Origin: Hydnum rufescens UP504
Taxonomy: Eukaryota > Basidiomycota > Agaricomycetes > Cantharellales > Hydnaceae
Reading direction: 5' to 3'
Length of the DNA: 18,804 bases
Assembly: GCA_014904985.1 (NCBI GenBank)
Contig: MU129051.1
Location: 42,709 to 61,512 of the forward strand
Of this stretch, positions 1 through 9,583 are shown one piece after another. Made by a program: the position numbers and the translations under genes. Within the stretch, counting starts at the first letter, position 1. The number at the start of each line of letters is the position of its first letter. The notes beneath the pieces are model-generated. The model was not told where the DNA came from. It ran no database searches and saw only the letters and a list, made by a program, of their open reading frames with translations.

Positions 1-180
1 TAGATGAACTACATCCAGAAAAATTTTCCCCATCCAGCCCAATGGGGGCCAGGACCAGGGGGTGGTGCCTGGGATGGATGGATGGACCCCTAGGGACCCT
101 GATACAGTGGACAAAACCAGGCCAGGGCCACTGGTTAGTGCCTGAAACAATGAGAAGAAAAACAGCACCAGAACCACCAG

Positions 181-1140
181 AAATTGCCGAAAACTAAGCG
201 CTGGGCAGACGAGTCTGAAATTTGGCACATAATTAGAACTATTAGGATGAAAATCAATCGAAATTTCAGCCAATCCATGCATTACTTATGGAGATATGGC
301 CAAACAAGGTTAGACATTAAAAATTGATTTCTCCCCCTATAAAATAGCTAGGACTTGAAAATTCACACAGAGTATGAGGCACTATGAAGCAATGTGCCAA
401 ATATCAGCCCAATACAGAACCTAAAGAGGGGGAACTGGGCAGGGAGGACCAGAAACCACCGGAAGTTACCGGAAAATAGGCACTGGGTGGATGTGTCTGA
501 AATTGGCACATAATTAGAGACTATTAGGATGCAAATCATATCAAAATTTCAGCCCAATCCATGCATTAATTAGGGAGATATGAGCCAAACAGGTTTACAC
601 ATTAAAATTGATTTCCTCCCCCTATAAAAGTATCGCCCTCTAAGGACTGAAGATTTACACCAATTGTAGTATTTGAGTTGTACCATCCATTTATTTATGG
701 ACAATGTCATCTTATGCATTACGATTAATTCGAACCTTTGTAGCAAAAACTTTCTATGTCCAGATCTCAATCCACTTAAATTCAAGAGGAAGACTGCGCG
801 CTAGCATGGAGTGACTGTGATTACCTAACCGGTAGAGTTGGCCGAGAGATAGGAACTGAAGTGGACAAGTCCTATTAAATATTGGTATTTCATAATAGGT
901 CTAAATGAGGAACCCTTTTTGGACCATATAAGCCCAATAATCATCTATCTACCAATAAATATTCAGCCCAGATAATCCATGCATTTAGCTTATGGATGTG
1001 GTAATGATATGTCGCGCGGCTAGCAGGTTTACACATATATATATCGAATATATGATGATTTTCCATCTCTCCTCCTAATAAATAGAAGCTAGTGCACTTG
1101 ATCAAATTATACACAATGTATTATTTGTGCCATATTAAAA
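181..1140 (+). repeat. Diverged tandem array of ~290-bp non-coding monomer (left array)
   Basis: At least two clear units and one more eroded unit follow each other. Shared blocks in order are TTTGGCACATAATTAGA, ATTTCAGCC, TCCATGCATTA, GAGATATGGCC and ATTGATTTC-CTCCCCCTATAAAA. The CTCCCCC block recurs at about 330 and 615, giving a period near 285-290 bp. A weaker copy lies at about 900-1140 and has AT-rich insertions. No open frame is conserved between copies, so I call it a non-coding dispersed repeat. The same monomer recurs inverted at 10861-11425. The unit borders are approximate. Confidence 0.72.
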
Positions 1141-1974
1141 TTTCTGTCATAGTACTAACAGTTCTGACCCAGCGTTAGTCTTTTGTCGCCAAGGCAATCA
1201 AGCCTTTATTCCATCCATCTTGTAAGAGTTGGGGATAGTCTGGGCAAGGGGTACATGGCATGTACCTCACCGGAGAGATGCTCGGGAAAACTAAAGTCCA
1301 TTCCGGTGCGCCATAGTGGCTGGGTATACTCTGTCAGCAACATTGATGAATGAGACTATACTAGGGTCCAGATCGAAGAGTCCAATTACTCATACCACAA
1401 ATTTCTACGCCGAGCCCACACAACTCCCCTGCCGATCTGGGCCTACCCATATTCTGTGTAGTATGTAGTCGAAGCAAGTCTGGACATAGAAAATTAGATG
1501 TGCGCGCGGCACCCATAACGAGTCAAGAATATTTATTTCTGATGGATAGCTGTAAAGATTCATCTAGTTTTTCCGCTACAACAGTATTATGGCATATGTC
1601 ATTTTATTTTACATAGTTGAGGCATACATTATCGAGTTAGTAATCATAAATTATTCAAGCTCGCCAATTAAGAATCCTAAGTAAATAATAATAAATAATT
1701 GTGATTATTGCCGATAAGCCCACATAGCCTGCTGACCCATTCAGGGGTGTTCCTGGGCATTCCAGGACCTATCCCAATACCCCCCTAGGGCCCCAACCAA
1801 ATATATCCATATGGTTCTGCTCAGTGTTTGATTCTGCTCCAGAAAGATGGCAAGATGTCAATTTGACATCCAAGGATTGTCAATTGACATCAAAGAAAAA
1901 ATAGGCCTCTTAGGCTGACTAGATGAGGCATTTGTCCTGCCTATTAAGGCCTATCCACTTGGCTGACGAGGTGA
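1141..1974. other. Stretch with no recognisable gene
   Basis: Stops are frequent in all frames and I see no domain or RNA structure. The only local structure is a pair of short dyads, GATGTCAATTTGACATC at 1854-1870 and TGTCAATTGACA at 1878-1889, which share the core GTCAATT. Confidence 0.5.
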
Positions 1975-2355
1975 GGATGGTAGGATGCATCAAAGTAGAA
2001 GAGGCCTTTTTGGATGTTGATGTGAAGAAAGGTTGCGACAGCATTGGCCAGTATCTTACATTGCTACCCACACCTTCCCATTTACAAGCTTCGCACCAAC
2101 TGGTATCAAATTGGACTCCAATGATGGTGTTGCCCATGGCCATCCCAATCTACAAGGGTTTCACAGCTTGGTGATGTTGGATGGCCTTTTTCTTGGTTGT
2201 GCTGATGGACTGCAGTTCTGCAAGGATGGTAGGACACATCAAAGTAGAAGAGCCTTTTTGGATGTCAATGTGAAGAAAGGTTGTGACAGCATTGGCCAGT
2301 ATCTTACACTACACCTTCCCTATTTATGAACTTTGCCTCAACTGGTATCATATTG
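1975..2355 (+). repeat. Direct repeat pair, offset 249 bp
   Basis: The block starting GGATGGTAGGA at 1975 recurs at 2224. The two copies stay alignable for about 130 bp, including CATCAAAGTAGAAGAG, a GTGAAGAAAGGTTG block and CATTGGCCAGTATCTTAC. They differ by a few substitutions and one 1-bp indel (GAGGCC versus GAGCC). Short open frames cross the copies in different registers, which argues against a coding role. Confidence 0.75.
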
Positions 2356-3598
2356 GGGCCCAATGACTCACCCCCTCTATTTACAAACTTCACCCAGCAG
2401 GGATCATGCTAGACTCTGATGATGATGCCTGCACCTTCCCTATTTACGAACTTCACCTCAACTGGAGAGTTAATTGTCTGGGGCACAGTTTCTTGTGTCT
2501 CCACACTTTTACTCTGTCTCAAGTAACAAGAATGGGAGTTGGGCATCCAGGGAACTCACTTTGTTGGGTTCCCTACACTCACTCCACTTGCTTAAGAGTG
2601 GCCTGTGAGAACACTTATGAGACCCAGAAGACCCGGTTCTAACAATGATTTCGATGCCTATTTGAGCCCACAGAGTGTGGAGATTTTGCGCTGATTGGTG
2701 TTGTGCTGAACTCCAATGATGGAGTCACCCACACTATCCCTATTTACAAACTTTACACTGATGGATATCAATCTGGACTCGTGCCCACACTGTCCTTATG
2801 TATGACAGCTTTGCATGCACTAGTGCCATTCTGACTCTGCTGATGGTGTCACCCTCACCCTCACTATCTCTATCTATGAAGGTATTCTGTGGCTTGATAT
2901 ATGTTTTGGCTCTGCCAGTGGAACAATGACCTTCAAGTGAGAGGAGAGTGTCAAGCTGGGACTCAAATGTGTAATCTAGAAGGGCGACTTTTTCCCCTCA
3001 TTCTCACTATCTCACAAGCACCCCTTTCCTCTGCATGGTTACTTACCTGTGATGTGAAAAATAATTGTAACAGCTCAACTGTTCATTATGTATCCATCTT
3101 TACTTCAACATATGCCTAATGAATTACTTGTTTAGACTGACACATTGGTGTTGAGTTGTTTTTGCTTCCATAGTCAGCAGTTTCCTCACTGAACTGCAAC
3201 CACACCACGACCAGCTGGCTTTGAGACAGCAAACACACACTGTTGCATTTGTTTTTCATACCTGCTTTGGAGAGGGCTTTTCAGTTGGCCTGCATTATGT
3301 TCTCAAATCTGCTTTCTTAATAAGCAGGGAGTTGATCACCTAGGAACATGCTCCAGTGTGTTCTTGGCTTTTACTCCATTACAAGTACAAGGAACAAAAC
3401 AAGAGTTGATTGTCTGGGGCGCACTTCTGCATTGCTCACTTTCACTCTATCTCAAGCACCAGGACTATGAGTTGATTGTCTGGAACATACTTTTTTGTGT
3501 TCTTTGCTTTCGCTCCCCCTCAAGTAATAAGAACACAGGTCGATTGTTCAGGGAACTCGCTTAGTCAACCTCCCTACCCTTGCTCTGTTTTCCTAAGC
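2356..3598 (+). repeat. Degenerate short tandem repeat field
   Basis: Two interspersed motif families recur. One is CTATTTAC-AACTTCACC followed by CAACTGG and ACTCCAATGATGG, seen around 2060-2130, 2320-2380, 2440-2465 and 2705-2770. The other is GTTGATTGTCTGGGGC followed by a CACTTT-ACTCTGTCTCAAG block and AACAAGAATG, seen around 2467-2600 and in three successive units at about 3380-3598 with a period near 75 bp. No long frame spans the field. It runs up to the start of the next coding relic and may contribute non-genuine upstream codons to it. Confidence 0.55.
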
Positions 3599-4434
3599 AT
3601 GGGAAACTTGAAAACTTACAAGAAACCTAGAGGCCCTGGGTCCAATACTCCAAAATCTCAACACATAGCCAACTTGTCAGAGCAGCTGCCCCTTCCACCC
3701 CATGTTAACTGTGCTGGTGTCAAGCTAGAACTAAGGTCTCACCCTCACCAAGCTGCCTTCAAGGAGCGTACCGGCCCCCCTCATGGCACAAAGTGTCTAG
3801 ATGAAGTTACACAACAAGGCATGAAAAGCCAAGCTTCTCATCATCCTTCACCTCTGGTCCCTATTCCACTATCATCTCATGCTTCCAGTCCCCCACCACC
3901 CATGTTTTCTCATGCTCTCACACAAACTAAATCGCCCTCCCCAATCATTGCAACATCTTCATCCCTGGCTCATTTTCCCATGGTCAATGATGGAGCTCTG
4001 GAGGATGAAATAAATGCCCCTGAGCATTCATTGTTTTTGTCAGATGATGGGTACAAGTCCAACAGTGATGATCCTGTGGCAGATCAAGAGTATGCAGATG
4101 ATCTTGTTGATGCATCTGTGGCAGATCAAGAGGACATCAATAATCTCATTAATGGTGATAATGATGATGATGACGATGATCTGGACAAAGAGGTTGTGTC
4201 CTCCATGATGACAGGGGGTCACTTCACCTGGGAACAAGTGCTAGAGGTCAAGGGTCTCACCAATGACCTGATGGCAGGTCTTAGGCTTTGCATGAAGGCC
4301 TGGGAACATCCTCTTGATGCCATGATGCAGATTGCAAATTTGGTCATGGCCACTAAGGAGTGGCAGGCTGGTGGCAATGCATGGAATGCATACCAGAATG
4401 CATTTCCTGAAGATCCTGAGAAGGCAACTCATAA
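3599..4434 (+). CDS. Uncharacterised fungal protein, N-terminal exon (acidic, W-N-x-Y-Q motif)
   Basis: An open frame of about 278 codons from the ATG at 3599 (MGNLKTYKKPRG). The frame is open further upstream, to 3476, but that part lies in repeat DNA, so I prefer 3599. Residues 1-135 are Ser/Pro/His-rich and probably disordered. Residues ~140-205 are strongly acidic, with an internal repeat (VADQEYADDL / VADQEDINNL) and a run of six Asp. From ~210 the sequence becomes globular, ending with GNAWNAYQNAFPED. The W-N-x-Y-Q pattern resembles the HMG-box-like start of large uncharacterised basidiomycete families that I know only by layout; a related motif (AWTGFQKTF) lies on the minus strand near 15.26 kb. 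The function is unknown. The exon ends at a good GT donor. Confidence 0.55.
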
Positions 4435-4491
4435 GTAATATGTTATCTCTCTTCACTCCAGACATCTTTCTAACATTCACAGCCTTTGCAG
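4435..4491 (+). other. Candidate 57-nt spliceosomal intron
   Basis: It has donor GTAATA, a branch-like CTAAC at 4470-4474 and acceptor TTTGCAG, with a length typical of Agaricomycetes. The flanking open frames do not match in phase: exon 1 contributes 836 nt and exon 2 575 nt, which leaves the joined frame one base off. The alternative AG at 4481-4482 has the same phase problem. Either a one-base indel occurred near the junction or the intron call is wrong. Confidence 0.5.
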
Positions 4492-5066
4492 GACCATGTC
4501 ATGAATATGTGGCAGAGGTGATCAAGCTGACATATCTTGCCCTCATTTCTGAACATGGGGGGTCGCAATCCGAGGCATGGAAACAAAAGGTGAAGGAGCT
4601 GGTAGCAGAGCACATGAAATGCAAAGTTGTGACTGCCCAGAAGATCTCATTGAATGCAGCTGAGTTAGGGAGCCAGATGAAGAGCCTGAACAAGAGATGG
4701 TCCAATGATGTTAAATGGGGTGCCAAGCTCAATATGCATATTATGTACATCATCATATCTGGGAATCCTGACATTGCTGCATCCAAACATAACACAATGG
4801 TGTGTGGGATGAGTGCCATGCAAAAATGGTGTAAAGTGGAATTACCAGTGCAAACATTGCTTCTACCGAAAATTCATTTGTACATCATTGCCACAGAGGG
4901 GCTAACAGGAATACGGCCAACACAAGCCCCAAAGCAGATGCCCCCTGACATGCATGCCAAGTGGACCACATGTACAGCTGAGCTCACACAGCTTTTTGAG
5001 GAATGTAGTGGAGCAACTGTTGGATCGAAGTTTCCTTGGGGCATGATCCCTGCATTCCTTATATGA
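4492..5066 (+). pseudogene. Uncharacterised fungal protein, C-terminal exon, broken
   Basis: An open frame of about 190 residues. It has a helical, charged start (AEVIKLTYLALISEHGG, then a Lys/Glu-rich segment), then LNMHIMYIIISGNPD and, near the end, AELTQLFEECSG and KFPWGMIPAFLI. The G-N-P motif aligns with a G-D-P motif (VLCGDPSD) in the minus-strand exon 14715-14903, supporting shared ancestry. The TGA at 5064-5066 looks premature. Reading past it in frame gives HHLWIKNWPAVIARWP, and an N-W-P motif is what the minus-strand relative (LVGWPSFQQFP) shows after the same segment. The TGA could be a C-to-T change of CGA. The exon is also one base out of frame with exon 1. No enzymatic function can be inferred. 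Confidence 0.5.
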
Positions 5067-5240
5067 CATCATCTATGGATCAAAAACTGGCCTGCTGTCA
5101 TAGCCCGCTGGCCGAGGCCTGATAGAACAAGGGCAATAATAATAAGAGAAATGCCAATAATGGCAAGGATGACAATAACCCCCGTAGTGAATGGAGGGAT
5201 AGAGGAGACAAGAGCATTTGAGGAAGTAGGCGCCATATGA
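5067..5240 (+). other. In-frame continuation past the premature stop
   Basis: After TGA 5064-5066 the same frame stays open for 57 codons to the TGA at 5238-5240. The first ~20 residues (WIKNWPAVIARWP) fit the family's expected W-P module. The rest is Ile/Met/Glu-rich and carries no recognisable signal. It probably marks the decayed 3' end of the preceding gene. From 5241 to 5294 I see nothing. Confidence 0.35.
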
Positions 5241-5294
5241 TAGAGTCGATGAAGAATAATACTCTGACGGGTAAGTCCTTAGGCGGAAGCAAAT

Positions 5295-5735
5295 GTCAAT
5301 TTGATCCTGACAAGTAAGTTACTGCATTTTTTGCAAAAAATTTACAGCATGGGCTGTACTGCTCTCGACTTCACATCACCCCCAAATGGACGGCAGACTG
5401 AGAAGGCTAATGACATGCTAGAGGTAGCATTACAAGTGTATACCACAGGCAATTGTAGCTCCTGGGCCCAGTGGCTAGGGATGCTAGTGATTGGCCCACA
5501 ATGCTACCACCACACTCCTCCACAGGCTATTCACCCTTCTTCCTATTGCATGGGTATGCACCTCAGACAAAAGCAGTGGCAATAGACCCAGTAAAGAGAG
5601 GAATCACCTGGCTCAAGCCCAATGGTGTAGCAGCAACAGCCTTTATCAACAAGCTTGAGGTGCACCGATCCCAAGCAAGGGATGCTTTAGTACGAGCCCA
5701 AGCCAGGCAAGCCAAGGCCTACAATCTTAGATGAT
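5295..5735 (+). pseudogene. Ty3/gypsy integrase, end of catalytic core (frameshifted)
   Basis: The DDE integrase inserts retroelement cDNA into the genome. The segment starts at the LTSKLLHFLQKIY region, which corresponds to the part around the second catalytic Asp, now eroded. It continues through FTSPPNGRQTEKAND, where the Glu in QTEKAN is the third catalytic residue of the D,D-35-E triad. Then come WAQWLGMLV and, after a frame change near 5465-5515, HSSTGYSPFFLLHGYAPQT, which matches the conserved S-T-G-x-[ST]-P-F-x-x-x-x-G segment. Between the two frames the third frame reads NATT, so more than one indel lies here. The segment ends with an Ala/Arg-rich helix and a TGA at 5732-5734, a few bases before the frame of the next segment. 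The N-terminal zinc-binding and most of the catalytic domain are missing. Confidence 0.85.
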
Positions 5736-5738
5736 GCG

Positions 5739-6191
5739 ATGAGATTCAAAGAAGGGGATGAGGTTCTAGTGAATCCTCATTCCTTGGAGCTAGTGGATGT
5801 ACAAGGGACAGGGAGAAAGCTAGTACAATGTCGCATAGGCCCTTTCCTGGTCTCAGAAAAGATCAACCCAGTAGTATATCACCTCCAGATACTGCCCGAG
5901 TATAAGATGCACCCCGTTATAAATATACAACATCTAATGAAATACTACTGTGACGACCAGGTGGAAGAACGAGTGAAGCTCCCAGAAATGAGAGAATTAG
6001 CCACAGAAGAAGAGTACAAAGTAGAAAGAATAGTCAGGCATCAATACAATCCACAGAAACGAAGAAGAGAGTATCTCATAAGATGGAAGGGCTACAGGCC
6101 AGAGCACAATACCTTTGAGTCAGAACCCAGGCTGCAGAATGCTTTCTCCAGGCTCAGGGAGTATTGCAGGACCCTGGAGGAGTGTGCCTAG
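5739..6191 (+). CDS. Ty3/gypsy integrase C-terminal domain with chromodomain
   Basis: 150 residues in one uninterrupted frame. Residues 1-70 carry the integrase C-terminal SH3-like domain: MRFKEGDEVLVN, then the GPF/Y module RIGPFLVSEKINPVVYHLQL-like and the HPVINIQHLMKYY segment. Residues ~88-140 form a chromodomain: EEYKVERIVRHQ, EYLIRWKGY, then HNTFES. In chromoviruses this domain guides integration to particular histone marks (established for the family). Two of the usual aromatic-cage positions are present (the Y of EEYKVE and the W of RWKGY); the usual Trp of the N-T-W-E-P motif is Phe here. The Met at 5739 is only where this frame becomes readable; the true protein is the pol polyprotein. 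It ends at TAG 6189-6191, after which the same frame stays open to 6995. Confidence 0.9.
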   Translation: MRFKEGDEVLVNPHSLELVDVQGTGRKLVQCRIGPFLVSEKINPVVYHLQILPEYKMHPVINIQHLMKYYCDDQVEERVKLPEMRELATEEEYKVERIVRHQYNPQKRRREYLIRWKGYRPEHNTFESEPRLQNAFSRLREYCRTLEECA

Positions 6192-6890
6192 AGTACTCAC
6201 AGACCCCATGAGGCAGCTGTGGAGCTCCCCTACCCCCCATCTCCGCAACTTAAAAGCCCCCTGGCTCCCTCGATCTCCTCTTCCCCACTTCCTATTTGCC
6301 TCTCTTCCCGTGTTCTCACTTACTCCCTTTCCCAGTCCTCCCTCTACCAGCAGCTAACCCCACCGACAGTACTTATGCAGCATCCAGGCCCCAGAAGACA
6401 TAAGGGCATCAGGCAAGGTTGCCGCTACACCATGCCTGGGGAGGGTACGGATCCCTCAGATCCCTACTACACCCAATATGGAGATGAAGAGGATAACCCT
6501 GAACGGCGCCCTGCTGAATACCTATCGCTTGAGAGCTGCAGGTATTTTTACATCTACAGCCTAACTACTCTGAACCTTGCCAGAGCCTTTCCTCGGGTCC
6601 AAGGTCAAGCTCCATTCACTAAAGATCCCTACAGCTACAGATGGGAGCACTTGGACAAATGGGGACGGCTGGGAAAGTTTGAATGGACATATCGCACCCA
6701 GTTGCTTCCTAAGAACTTCCCCTTCCTGTTGCACTGTGCCTTCATTCCCTTCAACGTCAGCCAGTTCAACTTCGACCCTTGTGTTCACCTCCTCCAAGCA
6801 TGGGGGCCAAACCCTCAACTTCGCTCCCTGTTGATCAAATTCCTGAATGATGCCCAGGACACTAGCCACACAATGCTGTGCTGTATTAGA
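6192..6890 (+). pseudogene. Retroelement accessory region, segment 1, in frame with pol
   Basis: The frame of the chromodomain continues after a single TAG with no other stop until 6993-6995. The first ~60 residues are Pro/Ser/Leu-rich and linker-like. The first in-frame ATG is at 6375. A charged segment (GDEEDNPERRPAEY) then leads into a globular-looking part containing YFYIYSLTTLNLARAF, YRWEHLDKWGRLGKFEW, LLPKNFPFLLHCAF and FDPCVHLLQAWGPN. I recognise no domain. The spacing of aromatic residues suggests an alpha-helical cytosolic or nuclear protein, and I see no membrane anchor. The readable frame switches around 6870-6930 to the next segment. It could be a true pol extension expressed by readthrough, a separate ORF, or a host gene captured between pol and LTR. 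Confidence 0.55.
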
Positions 6891-7730
6891 TGTATAGACC
6901 AGATTACAAGCCGATTCCACATCCTCCTTCCTCTGCCTATGATTGGGACTGGCATTTCAGCTCTATGTGGATGTATCTCCTACAGCAGGGATTGACCCTG
7001 GCCCTGGCTTGGAAAGCCGTCCACATTGCCCAGGAGATTCGAAGGAGAGTACTCGACACAACAGGGTTCACCAATATGGCCTTCCATGTCATATTATACC
7101 TCATCTGCTTCAAGGAACAGCTCCACCCTCCACAGTTCCAGATGACTGTACATCTCACAAGACTCATCATATTGAGACAGGATGCCTGCTCCCAACTCAT
7201 CGGTGAGGGGCTCACGCAATTAGGAGTCCCAGTATGGGCAATGGAAATCGAGAACAAGAACCCTCCCCTCAAGCTTCTTCCCAGGGGGACAACTCAGAAC
7301 TTGCCCTTGTGGATTTCAGCTGAACGGGAGATCCATGAAAAGCACCCCTCCTGGAGAATGATGGACTCGTACCCCCGCAAGGTCATCCAGGAGAAATTTG
7401 AGCAGAATGTCCAAGAGCAGTTCTCTCAATGTTTGGTGAGCCCACCAGAATATGTGTGGGTGATGAAGAAAAACCACCTGCAGGAAATGAGGCACACTGG
7501 CCCTTACTACCAGCATCATCCAGCCTACTTCCGCAAAGCCAAGGGCCCACCCGGTGAAGTCTACCTGGAGGGGCTGCTCTGATGGCTGTCACAAATCCAG
7601 GAAGGCAACTATCTGCCAGTACTGAAGGAGCTGCAGGAATGCCTGGGGGAGGCGATGTTGCCTCTGACCAAGTGGGCTGATCACAAATTCTCTCCTCCCC
7701 CCTGGCCTTCCTCCATCAGAATTATCCAAT
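6890..7730 (+). pseudogene. Retroelement accessory region, segment 2
   Basis: A frame of about 280 codons interrupted only by a TGA at 7580-7582. Before the stop it reads YDWDWHFSSMWMYLLQQG, ALAWKAVHIAQEIRRR, FHVILYLICFKEQ, LGVPVWAMEIENKN, PLWISAEREIHEKHPSWRMM and EVYLEGLL. After the stop the same frame continues plausibly as WLSQIQEGNYLPVLKELQE and LPLTKWADHKF before it degrades. The TGA can be derived from CGA by one C-to-T change. Helical, Trp-rich composition continues from segment 1, so I treat both as one protein. There is no recognisable family. Confidence 0.5.
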
Positions 7731-8618
7731 GTGTCATGAATGGATGGAACGCAAAGGACATGAATGGTGCAAGCCTGAACCTTTCCCTGAACCCACCTTA
7801 CAGACTGAGTTGGCAGCATGCCTAATCAACCCCTCCACCCACACTCACAGTGCTCCCCCTGCCCTGCTGGAGTGCCTCAACAATATAGACCCTGTTACCC
7901 CTCCACTCAAGGTGCAGCAAGAAGGTCCCATGTGGAATTGCCAGAGGAGAGACGAGTACACCAGTGACAGGACACTCCCTCCTATCCTGAGGAAGAACTC
8001 GAACTGTATGAGGACTTTGAATCTCAGGAGGATAATGATTTCACCCTGCCAGAAGGGGCCGCTCTCCTGTCCGACAAGTCCCCCACCAAGGAATCAGGGA
8101 ACGTGCCACCTATGACCAACCCTGATGAAATCTGGGGAGAAACCAAGGTGCGAATGGAGAGGTTCCCAGTGGAATTATCCCCATTCATGTACTTGAACTC
8201 CCCAGTGCAATTGGAGGAGGAACTAGTCGAATGCTACAGTTCTGGGGTCAAAGAATGGCTCTACAAAGAACCCTGGCTTGTCCTGGTCTTTATGCATCGA
8301 GACCGTGCCTGCAGAGCCCTAGAGAGCCAAAAGGGGGCAGCAAAGTTCTACCCTTCAGAGCCCTCAGCATGTGCCTGGCCATACGAGGAAGGAAAATATC
8401 ATACATGGAGTGGGGAAGTCCAAAACCAGATTTTGGAGACTGTCAAGATACACCACATGGGGTGTAAGAACGAATGTCCTATCCCAGAAATGGTTCTTGT
8501 AAGCAGTAGCCCAGCTCACCCCCCTGGCATGACGTTCAAATCAGCTGACCTCATGCGGGTGCTCTACCCCCAAGGCCCCCCTCAGATTTTCAGGACCTCC
8601 CAAAGCCTCATGTCATGA
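7731..8618 (+). pseudogene. Retroelement accessory region, segment 3
   Basis: The readable frame passes from one register (7729-7960: EWCKPEPFPEPTLQTELAAC, then Pro/Leu-rich) to another from about 7990 (ELELYEDFESQEDNDF, an acidic linker) through TNPDEIWGETKVRMERFP, ELVECYSSGVKEWLYKEPW, FMHRDRACRALESQKGAAKF and CAWPYEEGKYHTWSGEV to the TGA at 8616-8618. Charged and aromatic content stays protein-like through the second half. A strong GTAAGC donor-like site occurs near 8499, so splicing is possible, but the surrounding frame reads through it. No family was recognised. Confidence 0.45.
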
Positions 8619-8699
8619 TACTTGATCTCACCCCTAATTGCAATCTGATATCTTAAGCAGAGGGTGAATCATCTCAAACCTATCTAATGTCCATTCACT

Positions 8700-8984
8700 G
8701 CCCAGATCATTAAGGCCACAAATGAGGTATTAGGGGTACTCGAAAGACATCTATCATATGAAGATCCCATCAAATTCAATGTGCAAATCCCGTTCCTAGG
8801 TCCCCACCATGATGTCCTCATATGGCTAGCCCACACCATCCCAGAAGTTGACCCCACCTCTATTGGGGCCCATGGCATGTACACCGGTGAACAATTCAGA
8901 TGGAACGGGTGGTTCGAAAGGTACGAGATTACGTTAGATGACCTAGGTATCGAAGACCTCAGCCTCCTGGAGCAAGAATCATAG
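8700..8984 (+). pseudogene. Retroelement accessory region, C-terminal segment
   Basis: Same register as segment 3, resuming after about 80 non-coding bases. A CTGCCCAG acceptor-like site ends near 8705, so the gap may be an intron whose donor I cannot fix. The readable part contains ATNEVLGVLERHLSYED, FNVQIPFLGPHHDVLIWLAH, GEQFRWNGWFERYEITLDD and DLSLLEQES before TAG 8982-8984. This stop lies 19 bp before the LTR, which places the whole accessory reading region inside the retroelement. Confidence 0.5.
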
Positions 8985-8992
8985 TGTCCATG

Positions 8993-9003
8993 CTGGGGGG
9001 CTC
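8993..9003 (+). promoter_or_regulatory. Possible polypurine tract
   Basis: A run of six G (8995-9000) lies immediately before the LTR, where the plus-strand primer of reverse transcription is expected. It is interrupted by CTC just before TGTAATAT, so it is a weak or mutated tract. Confidence 0.35.
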
Positions 9004-9583
9004 TGTAATATAGTGCTCAAGGTTTGTATGTACATAGCTGTCATCCCCTATGTCTGTCCCTTCATCTGTACTATTATGTAATAGCATGGCTGTGACAATT
9101 CTAAGTTGCTAATGTGGTGGAATCAAATCTATCTTTTGCCCAGACTTCTTCACTCTTGCAAGACCCGTGAAACTATGCAGCCATGTGACTGAGTCATGTT
9201 ACAACCCACCCAACTAAGCTACCTGAACCATTGCCATAGAGCACAGTGTTGCAAAGGATAAGGGAGAGTTGCATACGAGTGTGACTCTACTAAGTGAGTC
9301 TCTTCTCTGACCTACTAGCTGACTATTCCCTCGCCTCCTTAGATAGTAGTCTGGCCCCCTTAGCCAGCTACTACCACACCTCCCCTATTCCTTTCCCCTC
9401 TCCCTCCACTTCTCCCATGTACGAGGTGAAGCCAGTGCTTAGCCTCATGTGTGGCCCATCCACTCGAAGCCAGTGCCTAGAGCAGGAGGATTTCTCTCTC
9501 TCCTCTGTTTACAGGAATGTCAACTCCGCCTCGTCTAATGATGACTCCTGTGTATATTTGAAGTTGAATAATGCGATATTACA
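9004..9583 (+). repeat. 3' LTR of the chromovirus (580 bp)
   Basis: It begins TGTAATAT (9004-9011) and ends ATATTACA (9576-9583), a perfect 8-bp inverted terminal repeat with the canonical TG...CA. It begins 19 bp after the last stop of the element's coding region. No second LTR is present for comparison, so the assignment rests on ends, position and length. The interior is CT-rich in its second half. Short open frames inside, such as 9294-9599, look incidental because one runs out across the LTR border. Confidence 0.72.

Larger units (their letters stand above)
5295..9583 (+). mobile_element. 5'-truncated Ty3/gypsy chromovirus with 3' accessory coding region and 3' LTR
   Basis: Components in order are the last part of the integrase catalytic core (5295-5735), the integrase C-terminal domain with GPF/Y module and chromodomain (5739-6191), about 2.8 kb of additional broken coding sequence (6192-8984), a short G-run (8995-9000) and a 580-bp LTR (9004-9583). 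Gag, protease, reverse transcriptase, RNase H, the primer-binding site and the 5' LTR are absent from the window. The upstream border near 5295 is where integrase similarity begins and is not a defined element end. Multiple frame breaks make this copy non-autonomous. Confidence 0.8.

Noticed and set aside
4040..4237. Minus-strand frame opposite the acidic segment (Ile-rich)
   Set aside because: Antisense of GAT/GAC repeats (poly-Asp) gives ATC/GTC (poly-Ile/Val); a shadow of the plus-strand gene.
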